Source of the DNA: Pandoraea nosoerga
GTDB taxonomy: Bacteria > Pseudomonadota > Gammaproteobacteria > Burkholderiales > Burkholderiaceae
Assembly (NCBI RefSeq): GCF_902459585.1
Contig: NZ_CABPSC010000017.1
Coordinates: forward strand, 1-64,000
Direction of reading: 5' to 3'
DNA length: 64,000 nt
The position numbers were made by a program, and so were the translations under genes. This document shows, in pieces, positions 52,950-62,458 of this stretch; position 1 is the stretch's first letter; every line of letters starts with the position of its first letter. The notes beneath the pieces were generated by a model that searched no databases, was not told the origin of the DNA, and saw only the letters and a program-made list of their open reading frames with translations.

Positions 52950-55900
52950 TCAGTTTCCTTCCTTGGCGGGGCCGTCGGTTGCTTCCGGATTGTCGTGACG
53001 CGCTTCCGGATGCTCCACCGTGTCCAGATCCTCATGTGCGAAGCGCTTGCGCACCAGCACGAAGAAGAGCGGCACGTAGTAGATCGCGAGGAACGTCGCC
53101 GCGAGCATCCCGCCGATCACGCCGGTACCGATGGCGTGCTGCGAGGCCGAGCCGGCGCCGTTCGAAATCGCGAGCGGCAACACGCCGAGAATGAACGCCA
53201 TCGACGTCATCAGAATCGGGCGCAGACGCAGGCGCACCGCTTCCATCGTCGCTTCCATCAGGGTGCGGCCCTGCTCCTGCAGATCCTTGGCGAATTCCAC
53301 GATCAGAATCGCGTTCTTCGCCGACAGGCCCACGGTGGTCAACAGACCCACCTGGAAGTACACGTCGTTCGACAGCCCGCGCAGCGTGGCGGCCAGCAGC
53401 GCGCCCAACACGCCCAGCGGCACCACCAGAATCACCGAGAACGGGATCGACCAGCTTTCATACAACGCCGCCAGACACAGGAACACGATCAGGATGGAGA
53501 TCGCATACAGCGCCGGGGCCTGTGCACCGGAGATGCGCTCTTCGAACGACAGCCCCGTCCACTCCAGGCCGATGCCCGGGGGCAGCTGCTTGGCGATTTC
53601 CTCGACCGCCCGCATGGCGTCGCCCGAGGACTTGCCCGGCGCCGGCACGCCCTGGATTTCCACGGCAGGCACCCCGTTGTAACGCTCCAGACGCGGCGAG
53701 CCGTAAATCCACTTGCCGGTCGCGAACGCCGAGAAGGGCACCATCGTTCCGCTCGCGTTGCGCACGTACAGCTTGTTGATGTCCTGCGGCAACATGCGGT
53801 CCTTCGGCTCGGCCATCACGTAGACCTTCTTCACGCGACCGTGGTCGATGAAGTCGTTCACGTAAGACGAGCCCCACGACGCCGAGAGCGTCGTGTACAC
53901 GTCGGCGATCGACAGACCGAGCGCCGAAGCCTTCTCCTCGTCGACGTCCACCTTGTACTGCGGCGTGTCTTCGAGGCCGTTCGGACGCATGTTCGCGAGG
54001 TTCGGGTTCTTCGCGGCCATGCCCAGGAACTGGTTGCGAGCGGCCATGAGCGCGTCGTGGCCCAGGCCGGCACGATCCTGCAGCTCGAAGTCGATACCGC
54101 CCGCGTTGCCGAGTTCGGGCACCGACGGGGGGTTGATCGCGAAGATCATCGCGTCCTTCACGCTCGCGAAAGCCTGATAGGAGCGGGCGATCACGGACTG
54201 CACCTTGAGGTCGGACGACTGGCGCTCATCCCACGGCCGCATCATCGTGAAGGCGATACCCACGTTCTGACCGCGGCCGTTGAAGCCGAAGCCCGTCACC
54301 GTGAAGATCGAACGCACGGCGTCCTTTTCCTGCTCGAGGTAGTGCTTCTCCACCTGCTTCATCACGCCGAGCGTGCGCTCCTGCGTGGCGCCCGGCGGCA
54401 ACTGCACGATGTTGAAGAAGTAGCCCTGATCCTCGTCCGGCAGGAAGGCGGTCGGCATACGCACGAACAGGAAGCCCACGGCCGCCACGATGACCACGTA
54501 GACGATCACGAGCGGCGTGCCGCGCTTGAGAATGCGCTGGACCTGGCCCTGGTATTTCTTCGAACCGTTGTCGAACGTGCGGTTGAACCAGCCGAAGAAG
54601 CCGCGCTTCTCGTGCACCTCGCCCTTCTTGATCGGCTTGAGAATCGTCGCGCACATGGCCGGCGTGAGCACGATGGCCACGAGCACCGACAGCGCCATGG
54701 CCGCCACGATGGTCAGTGAGAACTGGCGATAGATGGCGCCGGTCGAGCCGCCGAAGAACGCCATCGGCACGAACACCGCCGAGAGCACGAGCGCCACGCC
54801 CACCAGCGCGCCGACGATCTGCCCCATGGCCTTCTTCGTCGCTTCCTTCGGACTGAGCCCCTCCTCGGCCATCACCCGCTCGACGTTTTCCACCACCACG
54901 ATGGCGTCGTCCACGAGCAGACCGATGGCCAGCACGAGACCGAACATCGACAGCGTGTTGATCGAGAAGCCCGCGGCGCCCATGATGCCGAACGTACCGA
55001 GCAGCACCACGGGCACGGCGATCGTCGGGATGATCGTCGCCCGCAGGTTCTGCAGGAACAGGTACATCACCAGGAACACCAGCACGATACCTTCGATGAG
55101 GGTCTTGATCACTTCCTCGATCGAGATCTTCACGAACGGCGTGGTGTCGTAGGGGTAGTCGACCTTCATGCCGGCCGGGAAGTACTGCTCGAGCTCGCTC
55201 ACCTGCTGCTTGACGGCCGTGGCCGTTTGCAGCGCGTTCGCGCCGGTGGCCAGCGTAATGGCCAGACCCGCGGCGGGCTTGCCGTTGTATCGGGCCACGA
55301 TCTGATACGACTCGCCGCCCAGCTCGACACGCGCCACGTCACCCAGGCGCACCTGCGAGCCGTCCTTGTTGACCTTGAGCAGAATCCGGCGGAACTGCTC
55401 AGGCGTCTGCAGACGGCTTTGCGCCATCACGGTCGCGTTGAGCTGCTGGCCCTTTACCGCCGGCGCACCGCCCAGCTCGCCGGCCGAGACCTGCACGTTC
55501 TGCGCCTGAATGGCGTTCGAGACGTCGATGACCGTGAGGTTATAGCCGTTGAGCTTCTGCGGATCGACCCAGATGCGCATTGCATACTGCGAGCCGAACA
55601 ACTGCACCTGACCCACGCCGTTCACGCGGCTGATCGGATCCTGCACGTTGGCCGCGATGTAGTTCGCAAGGTCGATGTCGGACATCGAACCGTCTTCCGA
55701 ATACGCGCCGATCACCAGCAGGAAGTTCTTGGTCGCCTTGGCGACCTTGATGCCCTGCTGCTGCACCTGCTGCGGCAGCAGCGGCGTGGCGAGCTGCAGC
55801 TTGTTCTGCACCTGCACCTGCGCAATGTCCGGGTCAGTGCCCTGGGCGAACGTCAGCGTGATCTGAGCGGTACCCGAGCCGTCGGACGTCGACGACATGT

Positions 55901-56129
55901 ACTCGAGGTGATCGATACCGTTCATCTGCTGCTCGATCACCTGCGTGACCGTATCCTGCACGGTCTGCGCCGAAGCGCCCGGATAGGTCGCGGTGATCTG
56001 TACCGAGGGCGGCGCGATCGGCGGGTATTGCGAGACCGGCAGCTTCAGAATCGAAAGCGCACCGGCCAGCATGATGACAATGGCGATCACCCAAGCAAAG
56101 ATCGGGCGATCGATAAAAAACTTTGCCAT
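52950..56129 (-). CDS. RND multidrug efflux pump, inner-membrane transporter (AcrB/BpeB/MexB type)
   Basis: 1059 residues, a full-length HAE1-class pump. N-terminal [40 protein letters not shown]; helix 4 with the proton-relay aspartates in [20 protein letters not shown]; and [16 protein letters not shown] in helix 10 with its conserved Lys. Expected substrates are diverse antibiotics and signalling molecules, as for BpeB/AcrB. It sits 15 bp after the adaptor gene. Confidence 0.97.
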   Translation of the reverse strand: MAKFFIDRPIFAWVIAIVIMLAGALSILKLPVSQYPPIAPPSVQITATYPGASAQTVQDTVTQVIEQQMNGIDHLEYMSSTSDGSGTAQITLTFAQGTDPDIAQVQVQNKLQLATPLLPQQVQQQGIKVAKATKNFLLVIGAYSEDGSMSDIDLANYIAANVQDPISRVNGVGQVQLFGSQYAMRIWVDPQKLNGYNLTVIDVSNAIQAQNVQVSAGELGGAPAVKGQQLNATVMAQSRLQTPEQFRRILLKVNKDGSQVRLGDVARVELGGESYQIVARYNGKPAAGLAITLATGANALQTATAVKQQVSELEQYFPAGMKVDYPYDTTPFVKISIEEVIKTLIEGIVLVFLVMYLFLQNLRATIIPTIAVPVVLLGTFGIMGAAGFSINTLSMFGLVLAIGLLVDDAIVVVENVERVMAEEGLSPKEATKKAMGQIVGALVGVALVLSAVFVPMAFFGGSTGAIYRQFSLTIVAAMALSVLVAIVLTPAMCATILKPIKKGEVHEKRGFFGWFNRTFDNGSKKYQGQVQRILKRGTPLVIVYVVIVAAVGFLFVRMPTAFLPDEDQGYFFNIVQLPPGATQERTLGVMKQVEKHYLEQEKDAVRSIFTVTGFGFNGRGQNVGIAFTMMRPWDERQSSDLKVQSVIARSYQAFASVKDAMIFAINPPSVPELGNAGGIDFELQDRAGLGHDALMAARNQFLGMAAKNPNLANMRPNGLEDTPQYKVDVDEEKASALGLSIADVYTTLSASWGSSYVNDFIDHGRVKKVYVMAEPKDRMLPQDINKLYVRNASGTMVPFSAFATGKWIYGSPRLERYNGVPAVEIQGVPAPGKSSGDAMRAVEEIAKQLPPGIGLEWTGLSFEERISGAQAPALYAISILIVFLCLAALYESWSIPFSVILVVPLGVLGALLAATLRGLSNDVYFQVGLLTTVGLSAKNAILIVEFAKDLQEQGRTLMEATMEAVRLRLRPILMTSMAFILGVLPLAISNGAGSASQHAIGTGVIGGMLAATFLAIYYVPLFFVLVRKRFAHEDLDTVEHPEARHDNPEATDGPAKEGN

Positions 56130-56144
56130 GAATGAGGCTCCGCG

Positions 56145-57380
56145 TTATTGGGCTTTGGCGCTCGAGGCGGCGTTCGCCTGCGATGCGGGGGCGGCGGCGG
56201 CCGGCGCGCTCGCACCTGCGGGCGATTGCGCCCCGCTACCCGGCAGTTGCGCCGGAACCGCCTTCACCGGCGCGCCCGGGCGCACCTTCTGTAGGCCGGA
56301 CACGATGACCTGATCGCCGGCGGCCAGACCCGAGCTCACCAGCCACTTGTCGCCGATCGCGCGATCGGTAACCAGTTGACGCAGCTCGACCTTGCCTTCC
56401 TTGTTCACGATCAGGGCCGTCGGCTGACCCTTCTGGTCGCGCGTGACGCCCTGCTGCGGCACGAGCAGGCCGCCTTCCTTCACGCCTTCGGCGAGCCGCG
56501 CGTGCACGAACATGCCGGGCAGCAACTCGCGGTTCGGGTTCGGGAAGATGGCGCGCACCGTCACCGAGCCGGTCGCCTGATCGACGGTGATGTCCGAGAA
56601 CTGCAGCTTGCCTTCGAGCGGATACGTCGTGCCGTCTTCAAGGGTCAGCTCCACGCGCGCGGCGTTCTTGCCCGCGCTCTGCAGCTTGCCCTCGGCCAGT
56701 GCGCGGCGCAGACGCAGACCGTCGGCGGCCGATTGCGTCACGTCCACGTACATCGGGTCGATCTGCTGCACGGTCGTCATGAGCGTGGCGGCGCCCGCCT
56801 GCACATACGCGCCCTCGGTCACCTGCGACAACCCCGTGCGGCCCGAGATCGGCGCCGGCACGTCGGTGTAGCCCAGGTTGATCTTCGCGGTCTCGACCGC
56901 TGCCTTGCCGGCCTGGACGTCGGCGTCGGCCTGCAGTGCGGCGGCCACGGCGTTGTCGTAGTCCTGCTTCGACACCGCCTCCACCGCCACGAGCTGCTTG
57001 TAGCGATCGGCGAGCAGCTTGGCCGACGCCTGGTTCGCGACCGCCTTGGCGAGCGTGGCCTTGGCGTTCTCGTAAGCGGCCTGATACGTTGCCGGATCGA
57101 TCTTGTACAGACGCTGGCCTGCCTTGACGTCACCGCCTTCGGTGAAATCGCGCTTGAGCACGATGCCGTCGACACGCGCGCGCACGTCCGCCACGCGGAA
57201 AGGCGAAGTACGTCCGGGCAGATCGGTCGTCAGTGTTACGTTCTGGGGTTGCAGCGTCACGACGCCGACTTCCGGCACCATGGCCTGCTGCTGGGGCGGC
57301 TTCTTGCCGCACGCGGCCAGGGTCACGACCGCGAGTGTTACGGCAGTGACCATCCCCAGTGAACTTCTCTTGACGTGCAT
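56145..57380 (-). CDS. RND efflux periplasmic adaptor lipoprotein (AcrA/BpeA/MexA type)
   Basis: 411 residues. Signal with lipobox LAAC (Cys ~24). Then comes the adaptor core: PGRTSPFRVADVRARVDGIVLKRDFTEGGDVKAGQRLYKIDPATYQAAYENAKATLAKA (lipoyl and hairpin), DVPAPISGRTGLSQVTEGAYV and the barrel VTVRAIFPNPNRELLPGMFVHARL. The C-terminus is Ala/Pro-rich. GGGGG lies before ATG 57380. It is the first gene of the operon but ~350 nt from the likely promoter (57741-57746), an unusually long leader. Confidence 0.96.
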   Translation of the reverse strand: MHVKRSSLGMVTAVTLAVVTLAACGKKPPQQQAMVPEVGVVTLQPQNVTLTTDLPGRTSPFRVADVRARVDGIVLKRDFTEGGDVKAGQRLYKIDPATYQAAYENAKATLAKAVANQASAKLLADRYKQLVAVEAVSKQDYDNAVAAALQADADVQAGKAAVETAKINLGYTDVPAPISGRTGLSQVTEGAYVQAGAATLMTTVQQIDPMYVDVTQSAADGLRLRRALAEGKLQSAGKNAARVELTLEDGTTYPLEGKLQFSDITVDQATGSVTVRAIFPNPNRELLPGMFVHARLAEGVKEGGLLVPQQGVTRDQKGQPTALIVNKEGKVELRQLVTDRAIGDKWLVSSGLAAGDQVIVSGLQKVRPGAPVKAVPAQLPGSGAQSPAGASAPAAAAPASQANAASSAKAQ

Positions 57381-57740
57381 ATACGCCCCCGATAAATGGA
57401 ATGCGGTCAAACAAAATGACAAGTGCTGCGACGATTGCGACGGCGAAGGCCGGTCCGCAATCCCGTCGCGCAAGGCGGGTCGGCGAGTGCCTGAGGCCCG
57501 GGTGAGCGGGCTGCCGGACAAAGGCCGGCAAGCGGCCATCAAGACGCCCCCGGGTGCGCGGCCATCGCCGCGCGCTCTGGCACTCGTATGAGATCGTCGA
57601 ACAGGCTCCGGGACACCAGGGCGATGACGAGAGAGCGCCGCATGGCACTTCCCGGTCGATTCGCTCCCCAGATCATCTGAGGTGTTTCCCTTAGACGGAG
57701 GAGCTTAAATGTACCCTGTGCAATAGAGCAAGCGGCTGCT
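57381..57740 (-). promoter_or_regulatory. Long 5' leader of the RND efflux operon
   Basis: Between the TATAAT box and the adaptor ATG there are ~350 nt. A minus-strand frame with ATG near 57645 (MRRSLVIALVSRSLFDDLIRV...) preceded by GGGAAG ends at 57541 and could be a leader peptide. No recognised riboswitch is apparent. Confidence 0.4.
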
Positions 57741-57765
57741 ATTATAGATACATTCATGAATGTAT
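57741..57765. promoter_or_regulatory. Operator and -10 of the RND operon / tetR divergent promoter
   Basis: A perfect 18-bp palindrome ATACATTCATGAATGTAT (57748-57765) immediately followed, in the operon's direction, by TATAAT (minus strand, 57746-57741). The core closely resembles AcrR/BpeR-type operators. It lies 111 bp before the TetR gene start. Confidence 0.88.
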
Positions 57766-57876
57766 GTAAATCATATTGCGTCGCACCAAAGTGCGGCCCG
57801 GTTTACATCGCATTTCCATCACATTTGCCTCGCATTTCGCGTAAATCCGGCTGTTTGAGCCGCCCTGTGACGAGAG

Positions 57877-58557
57877 ATGGCCCGCAGAACCAAAGAGGAA
57901 GCGATCGAGACCCGCAATCTGTTGCTCGACACCGCCGAGACGGTGTTCGCGCAAAAGGGCGTGTCGCGCACGTCGCTCGCCGACATCGCCGAAGCCGCCG
58001 GCCTCACCCGCGGCGCCATTTACTGGCACTTCAAGAACAAGATCGATCTGTTCAACGCGATGACCGATCGCATCCGTCTGCCGATGGAGCGCATGATCGA
58101 CGAAGAGTGCACCGAGCCCGAGGACGGTGATCCGATGCTGCGCATGCACGAAATCTGCAAGCTCGTGCTCAAGGAAACGGCGCGCAACGAGCGCCGCCGC
58201 CGCGTGCTGGACATTCTGTTCCACAAGTGTGAATACACGGAGGAAATGCTCTCGGTGCTCGAGCGCCAGCGCGAGGCCTGTGCCGACGGCAAGGCCCGCA
58301 TCATGAAGGACATGGAGCGCGCCATCGAGCGAAAGCAACTTCCGGAAAGGCTCGACACCCGACGCGCGGCGATCATGCTGCACGCGCTGGTGGTCGGCAT
58401 GATGTCGGACTGGTTGTTCCTGCCCGACTACGATCTGGGGCAGGAATGCGACGCCGTGGTCGACGGCTTTTTCGACATGCTGCGCACAAGCCCGGCCATG
58501 CTCAAGCCGGACGGCCCGGCGCGCTCGCCCGCCACGACGGCGCCCGGCCCCTCCTGA
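57877..58557 (+). CDS. TetR-family repressor of the RND efflux operon (AcrR/BpeR-like)
   Basis: 226 residues. The helix-turn-helix at ~10-56 (ETRNLLLDTAETVFAQKGVSRTSLADIAEAAGLTRGAIYWHFKNKIDLF) is nearly canonical for AcrR/TtgR/BpeR proteins, and the ligand domain ends VVDGFFDMLRTSPAM. It diverges from the adaptor gene over the 18-bp operator, so it should repress both directions and release on binding a pump substrate. Confidence 0.95.
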   Translation: MARRTKEEAIETRNLLLDTAETVFAQKGVSRTSLADIAEAAGLTRGAIYWHFKNKIDLFNAMTDRIRLPMERMIDEECTEPEDGDPMLRMHEICKLVLKETARNERRRRVLDILFHKCEYTEEMLSVLERQREACADGKARIMKDMERAIERKQLPERLDTRRAAIMLHALVVGMMSDWLFLPDYDLGQECDAVVDGFFDMLRTSPAMLKPDGPARSPATTAPGPS

Positions 58558-58615
58558 ACTCGCCCGGCGCGGGAGTGGGTCGGCAGGCTCGCGAGTTACT
58601 ACATATATTAATTAG

Positions 58616-58644
58616 CAGGCCCCGGCATCCGGCGCCTGTTTTTT
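58616..58644 (+). terminator. Intrinsic terminator after the tetR gene
   Basis: A stem formed by CAGGC(CCCGG) / (CCGGCG)CCTG with TTTTTT following, ~60 bp past the stop. Confidence 0.78.
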
Positions 58645-58785
58645 CTTCGTCCCCTGGCCCTCCCGGGCAACGGCGGCCGGCCCGCCGAAGCGAAGAACGT
58701 CCCGATTTTTCCGCTTGTCCGCGCGCTTGCCCCGCATCCGGGGGTATTCGCGCGAGGTGATACCTCGTATATCTGTACAGTCCCA

Positions 58786-58803
58786 TAGCGTTATATATAA
58801 TCC
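58786..58803 (+). promoter_or_regulatory. ModE-like site in the modABC promoter
   Basis: AGCGTTATATATAATC resembles the CGTTATAT half-site bound by molybdate-ModE and could double as a -10 (TATAAT). Only one half is clear, and no modE gene is in the window, so this is tentative. Confidence 0.45.
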
Positions 58804-58958
58804 TACACAACGCATTGCCGGCGGCCGCCGCCCGGGGCGACGCGCCCACAATGCCCGGTTCCCGACAGCCCTGCGCCGCACCCTGGCAGCCCGGCGGCCC
58901 CTGTCCGCCCTTGTAGCCACCCTAGCCACCGTAGCCACCACACCACACGCTGGAGACC

Positions 58959-59801
58959 ATGTCCGTGAAAGCCGCCGTAACCGCGAGTTCCGAATTCCCG
59001 TCCCGCGAGCTGCACAGCGCCCGCGCATCCCGCCACCGTGCCGCGCCGCTGCGCCGCGCCCTGGTCACCGTCGCCACCCTCGCGAGTCTGTGCCTCGCCG
59101 GCCACGCTGGCGCCCAGCAGGTCTTCGCCGCCGCCAGCATGAAGGACGCGCTCGACGACCTCTGCGCGACCTACGCCCGGCAAACCGGCAAGAAGCCGGT
59201 GCTGGTGTATGGCGCCAGCTCCACGCTCGCCCGCCAGATCGAAAAGGGTGCACCGGCCGACGTGTTCATTTCCGCCGACCAGGACTGGATGGACTACGCG
59301 CAGAAGCACGATCTGATCGACGCGTCCACGCGCCGCAATCTGCTCGGCAATGCACTGGTGCTGATCGCCCCGGCCACGACCACGGGCGAGATCGACCTGA
59401 GGCCGGGCACGGACCTCGATGCGAGACTGGGCAACGGCCGGCTCGCGATGGGCGATCCGGCTCACGTGCCGGCGGGTCTGTACGGCAAGGCGGCGCTCGA
59501 GAAGCTCGGCGTCTGGCCGAAGGTGCAGGGCAAGGTCGCGGCCGCCGACAACGTGCGCAACGCGCTGCTGCTCGTCGCGCGTGGCGAGGCGCCTTACGGC
59601 ATCGTCTACAAGACGGACGCGAACGCTGAAAAGCGCGTGCGCATCGCTGGCACGTTCCCGGCCGACAGTCACGCGCCGATCGTCTATCCGGTCGCGCTCA
59701 CGAAGCAGGCCAATCGCACCGACGCCGAGCCGTTCTACCAATTCCTGCAGACGCCGGCGGCTCAGGCCACGTTCGAGCGCTACGGCTTCGGGCGTCCGTA
59801 A
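58959..59801 (+). CDS. modA: Molybdate ABC transporter, periplasmic binding protein
   Basis: 280 residues, with an N-terminal region of ~52 that is long for a signal peptide: a charged stretch 1-32 (RHRAAPLRRA) comes before the hydrophobic ALVTVATLASLCLAGHAGAQ. The mature part reads QVFAAASMKDALDDLCATYARQTGKKPVLVYGASSTLARQIEKGAPADVFISAD, the oxyanion-binding ModA pattern. A shorter start inside is possible. A 280-bp gap follows before modB. Confidence 0.94.
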   Translation: MSVKAAVTASSEFPSRELHSARASRHRAAPLRRALVTVATLASLCLAGHAGAQQVFAAASMKDALDDLCATYARQTGKKPVLVYGASSTLARQIEKGAPADVFISADQDWMDYAQKHDLIDASTRRNLLGNALVLIAPATTTGEIDLRPGTDLDARLGNGRLAMGDPAHVPAGLYGKAALEKLGVWPKVQGKVAAADNVRNALLLVARGEAPYGIVYKTDANAEKRVRIAGTFPADSHAPIVYPVALTKQANRTDAEPFYQFLQTPAAQATFERYGFGRP

Positions 59802-59863
59802 TCACGCCGATCACGTCGATCACATCGATCGCTTCGATCCCGTCAATCGCGTCGATCGCATCA
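59801..59863. repeat. 9-bp tandem repeat, seven degenerate copies, in the modA-modB gap
   Basis: Units follow ATC(A/G/C)CGTCG (ATCACGCCG, ATCACGTCG, ATCACATCG, ATCGCTTCG, and so on), beginning at the last base of the modA stop codon. The remainder of the gap to 60081 shows no gene. Confidence 0.8.
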
Positions 59864-60081
59864 TCGTGCTCTCGGGGGGTGCGCACCACACGAGTCAGCG
59901 GCTGACGTACCGCCGCCGGCGGCGTCCGCCGCGATCCGGGCGCGATCCCCGGCGCGATCCCGAGGGAGATTTCGGCGCGACCGACGCTTTTCGGCGCTTT
60001 CGGAAGTGTTCCGACATTGCCATGTACCGCGTCGGTGCGTCACCATGCGTCGATGCCGCAACTTCACTCACCCTGGTCCGT

Positions 60082-60786
60082 ATGTCCATGAGTCTTACAC
60101 CGGAAGAATGGGGCATCGTCGAACTTAGCCTGCGCGTCGGGCTGTGGGGCACGCTTTGCAGCCTGCCCTTCGCTTACGCCGCTGCCTGGGTGCTCGCCCG
60201 TCGGCAATTCCCGGGCAAGGCGCTGCTCGACGCCGTCCTTCATTTGCCGCTCGTGCTGCCGCCGGTGGTAGTGGGCTTCGCGCTGCTCGTGCTGTTCGGC
60301 GCGCAAGGCGCCATCGGCCGGTTGCTGCGCGAGTGGTTCCACTTCACCTTCGCATTCCGCTGGACGGGCGCCGCGCTGGCCGCCGGCGTGATGGGCTTCC
60401 CGCTGCTCGTGCGTGCGATCCGCCAGGCGCTCGAAGCCTCCGACACCCGGCTCGAGCAAGCAGCCCAGACACTCGGCGCGGGTCCCTGGCTCACGTTCCT
60501 CACGGTCACGCTGCCGCTCACATCCACGGGCGTGCTGCATGGCTTCGTGCTGGCGTTCGCACGGGCGCTCGGCGAATTCGGCGCGACGATCACGTTCGTC
60601 TCAAACATTCCCGGCCAGACGCAGACGCTGCCGCTCGCGATCTACACCGCCACTCAGGTGCCCGACGGCGACGCGATGGTCTGGCGCCTATGCGCCATCT
60701 CGGTAGTGCTGGCCGTGGCCACACTCGTCTTCTCCGAAGTGATGATCCGCTTCGGCAATCGCAAGGCCCTCGGTTATGACGGTTGA
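60082..60786 (+). CDS. modB: Molybdate ABC transporter, permease
   Basis: 234 residues (ATG 60088 is an alternative) with five helices. LPLVLPPVVVGFALLVLFG and the ATPase-contact loop RLEQAAQTLGAGPWLTFLTVTLPLTSTGVLHGFVLAFARALGEFGATITFVSNIPGQTQTLPLAIYT are strongly ModB-like. Overlaps modC by 11 bp. Confidence 0.96.
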   Translation: MSMSLTPEEWGIVELSLRVGLWGTLCSLPFAYAAAWVLARRQFPGKALLDAVLHLPLVLPPVVVGFALLVLFGAQGAIGRLLREWFHFTFAFRWTGAALAAGVMGFPLLVRAIRQALEASDTRLEQAAQTLGAGPWLTFLTVTLPLTSTGVLHGFVLAFARALGEFGATITFVSNIPGQTQTLPLAIYTATQVPDGDAMVWRLCAISVVLAVATLVFSEVMIRFGNRKALGYDG

Positions 60787-61882
60787 CGTTCGCATTCAGC
60801 ACAGCTTCGGCGCATTTGCGCTCGACGCCGCTTTCGCGGCCGGCACGGGCGTCACGGCGCTGTTCGGCCCCTCGGGCAGCGGCAAGAGCACGGTCGTCAA
60901 TGCGGTCTCGGGGCTGCTCAAGCCGGACGCGGGACGCATCGTCGTGGGCGACCAGGTACTGTTCGACAGCGCCGCCAGGGTTTGCCTGCCGGCCTGGCGC
61001 CGGCGCATCGGCTACGTGTTTCAGGACGCTCGCCTGCTGCCGCACCTGAGCGTGCGTCAGAACCTGCTGTTCGGGCGTTGGCTGCGACGCCCCGACGTGG
61101 CTGCTGCCGGCCCCGGTGCCATCGCGCTCGAGCACGTGGTCGAGGTGCTCGACCTCGGCCATCTGCTCGCGCGCCGCCCCGGGGCGCTCTCCGGCGGCGA
61201 GAGGCAGCGAGTGGGCATCGGCCGCGCCCTGCTCTCGTGCCCGCGCCTGCTGCTCATGGACGAGCCGCTCGCCTCGCTCGACCACGCGCGGCGCCTCGAA
61301 GTGCTCGACTACCTGAACCGCATTCGTCATGAGCTGAGGCTGCCGGTGCTGTACGTCACGCATTCGCTCGACGAAGTCATGCGGCTCGCCGACCAGGTCG
61401 TGCTGTTTCGCGAGGGCAGGACGATCACGCAGGGCGCGCCCGCCGACGTGCTCAACGTGCATCGCGACGCGCTCGACGGTACGGCCGAAGCCCCGGGCAC
61501 CGTGCTGGAGACGCGCATCGTGGCGCACGACGCGCGGTATGGTCTGACGGAACTGGCCGTGAACGGCAACCCCGCTGTCCGGCTGCGGGTGCCGCACACG
61601 GGCGCCGCGGCGGGCGATGCGTGCCGCATTCTCGTGCGCGCGCGCGACGTGGCCGTGGCAAGCTCGCCGCCGGTAAACACCAGCGTGCTCAACGTGCTGC
61701 CCGCGCGTGTTGCCACGTTGCGCGAGCTCGGCGACGCAGTGGAAGTGGCCGCCACGCTCGCCGGCGATGCCGCCGGCACGGCGGTGCATGCGCGCATCAC
61801 GCGCTACTCCGCCGACCAGTTGCAACTCGCTCCGGGGCGCGACGTGTATCTGCTGATCAAGTCGGTCGCGTTGACACGCTAA
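60776..61882 (+). CDS. modC: Molybdate ABC transporter, ATP-binding protein
   Basis: 368 residues. Walker [10 protein letters not shown] at 31-39, Q-loop VFQDARLLPHLSV, signature LSGGERQRVGIGRAL, Walker B LLLMDEPLASLD, and H-loop VTHSLDEVMRL. A C-terminal TOBE domain (~290-360) senses molybdate. It is the last gene of modABC, followed by a shared terminator. Confidence 0.97.
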   Translation: MTVDVRIQHSFGAFALDAAFAAGTGVTALFGPSGSGKSTVVNAVSGLLKPDAGRIVVGDQVLFDSAARVCLPAWRRRIGYVFQDARLLPHLSVRQNLLFGRWLRRPDVAAAGPGAIALEHVVEVLDLGHLLARRPGALSGGERQRVGIGRALLSCPRLLLMDEPLASLDHARRLEVLDYLNRIRHELRLPVLYVTHSLDEVMRLADQVVLFREGRTITQGAPADVLNVHRDALDGTAEAPGTVLETRIVAHDARYGLTELAVNGNPAVRLRVPHTGAAAGDACRILVRARDVAVASSPPVNTSVLNVLPARVATLRELGDAVEVAATLAGDAAGTAVHARITRYSADQLQLAPGRDVYLLIKSVALTR

Positions 61883-61988
61883 TGCGTTCCTTCGCCGGCG
61901 CATCGGCAGCATGGCTCAACGGCCAGACTCGACGGCCGGGCCCGACGGAGTAATTCGGCGACGCAACCCAGCGGCGCAAGCCAGCGGC

Positions 61989-62024
61989 AAAGGCGCCGCG
62001 ACGGTCCCCCGCGGCGGCGCCTTT
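61989..62024. terminator. Bidirectional terminator between modC and the hexapeptide-repeat gene
   Basis: AAAGGCGCCGC / GCGGCGCCTTT, 11-bp perfect arms with a 14-nt loop, between convergent genes. Confidence 0.82.
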
Positions 62025-62043
62025 GTCGTTCCGCTGCGAGCGC

Positions 62044-62352
62044 TTACCGGCTTTTGCTCATCGCGTCGCCCTTGCCCATGGCATCGCCCTTGCTCGCGGC
62101 GTCACCCTTGCCCATGGCGTCGTGCTTGCTCATGGCACCGCCTTTTGACATGGCGTCGTGCCCTCCCATGGCGTCGCCCCCGGACATCTTGCCGCGCTTG
62201 TCCATGTCCTTGCTCATGGCACCGCCCCGGGACATGGCATCGCCCTTGCCCATGGCATCGCCCTTGCTCATGGCCTCCTGCGCGAATGCCGCGCCCGTAC
62301 CGAGCGCCGCCGCCATCGTCATTGCCATTGCTGCCAGATATCGCGTCTTCAT
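62044..62352 (-). CDS. Secreted hexapeptide-repeat protein (MXKDX repeat family)
   Basis: 102 residues. Signal peptide 1-25 (MKTRYLAAMAMTMAAALGTGAAFA). The whole mature part is about a dozen repeats of AM(S/G)KGD-type hexapeptides, rich in Met, Lys, Gly and Asp with His at two positions. ATG 62352 has GGAGG upstream. It fits the small periplasmic family annotated as pentapeptide MXKDX repeat proteins, whose function is unknown. Met and Asp suggest metal binding or methionine oxidation chemistry; this is speculation. Confidence 0.85.
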   Translation of the reverse strand: MKTRYLAAMAMTMAAALGTGAAFAQEAMSKGDAMGKGDAMSRGGAMSKDMDKRGKMSGGDAMGGHDAMSKGGAMSKHDAMGKGDAASKGDAMGKGDAMSKSR

Positions 62353-62458
62353 CGTCGTGAACCTCCAGGTGTGAGTGAGTGCAGCGCGAACGCATCGCAG
62401 GCGTTCCACTGCCATGCAGTCGTGCGTGCCGGCATTCCCGTGAATTCCGGCGACCGCC

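Larger units (their letters stand above)
58558..58958. other. 401-bp region between the tetR gene and modA
   Basis: Contains the tetR terminator (58616-58644, CAGGC...GCCTG then TTTTTT), a dyad CGAGGT-GAT-ACCTCG (58753-58767), the ModE-like string CGTTATATATAA (58788-58799), and a 9-bp repeat TAGCCACCN, three copies at 58914-58940. No gene is supported. Confidence 0.6.

Noticed and set aside
57130-57648. 172-codon minus-strand frame spanning the efflux leader and adaptor start
   Set aside because: It runs off-frame over the adaptor gene. Only its short upstream part is considered, as a possible leader peptide in another frame.
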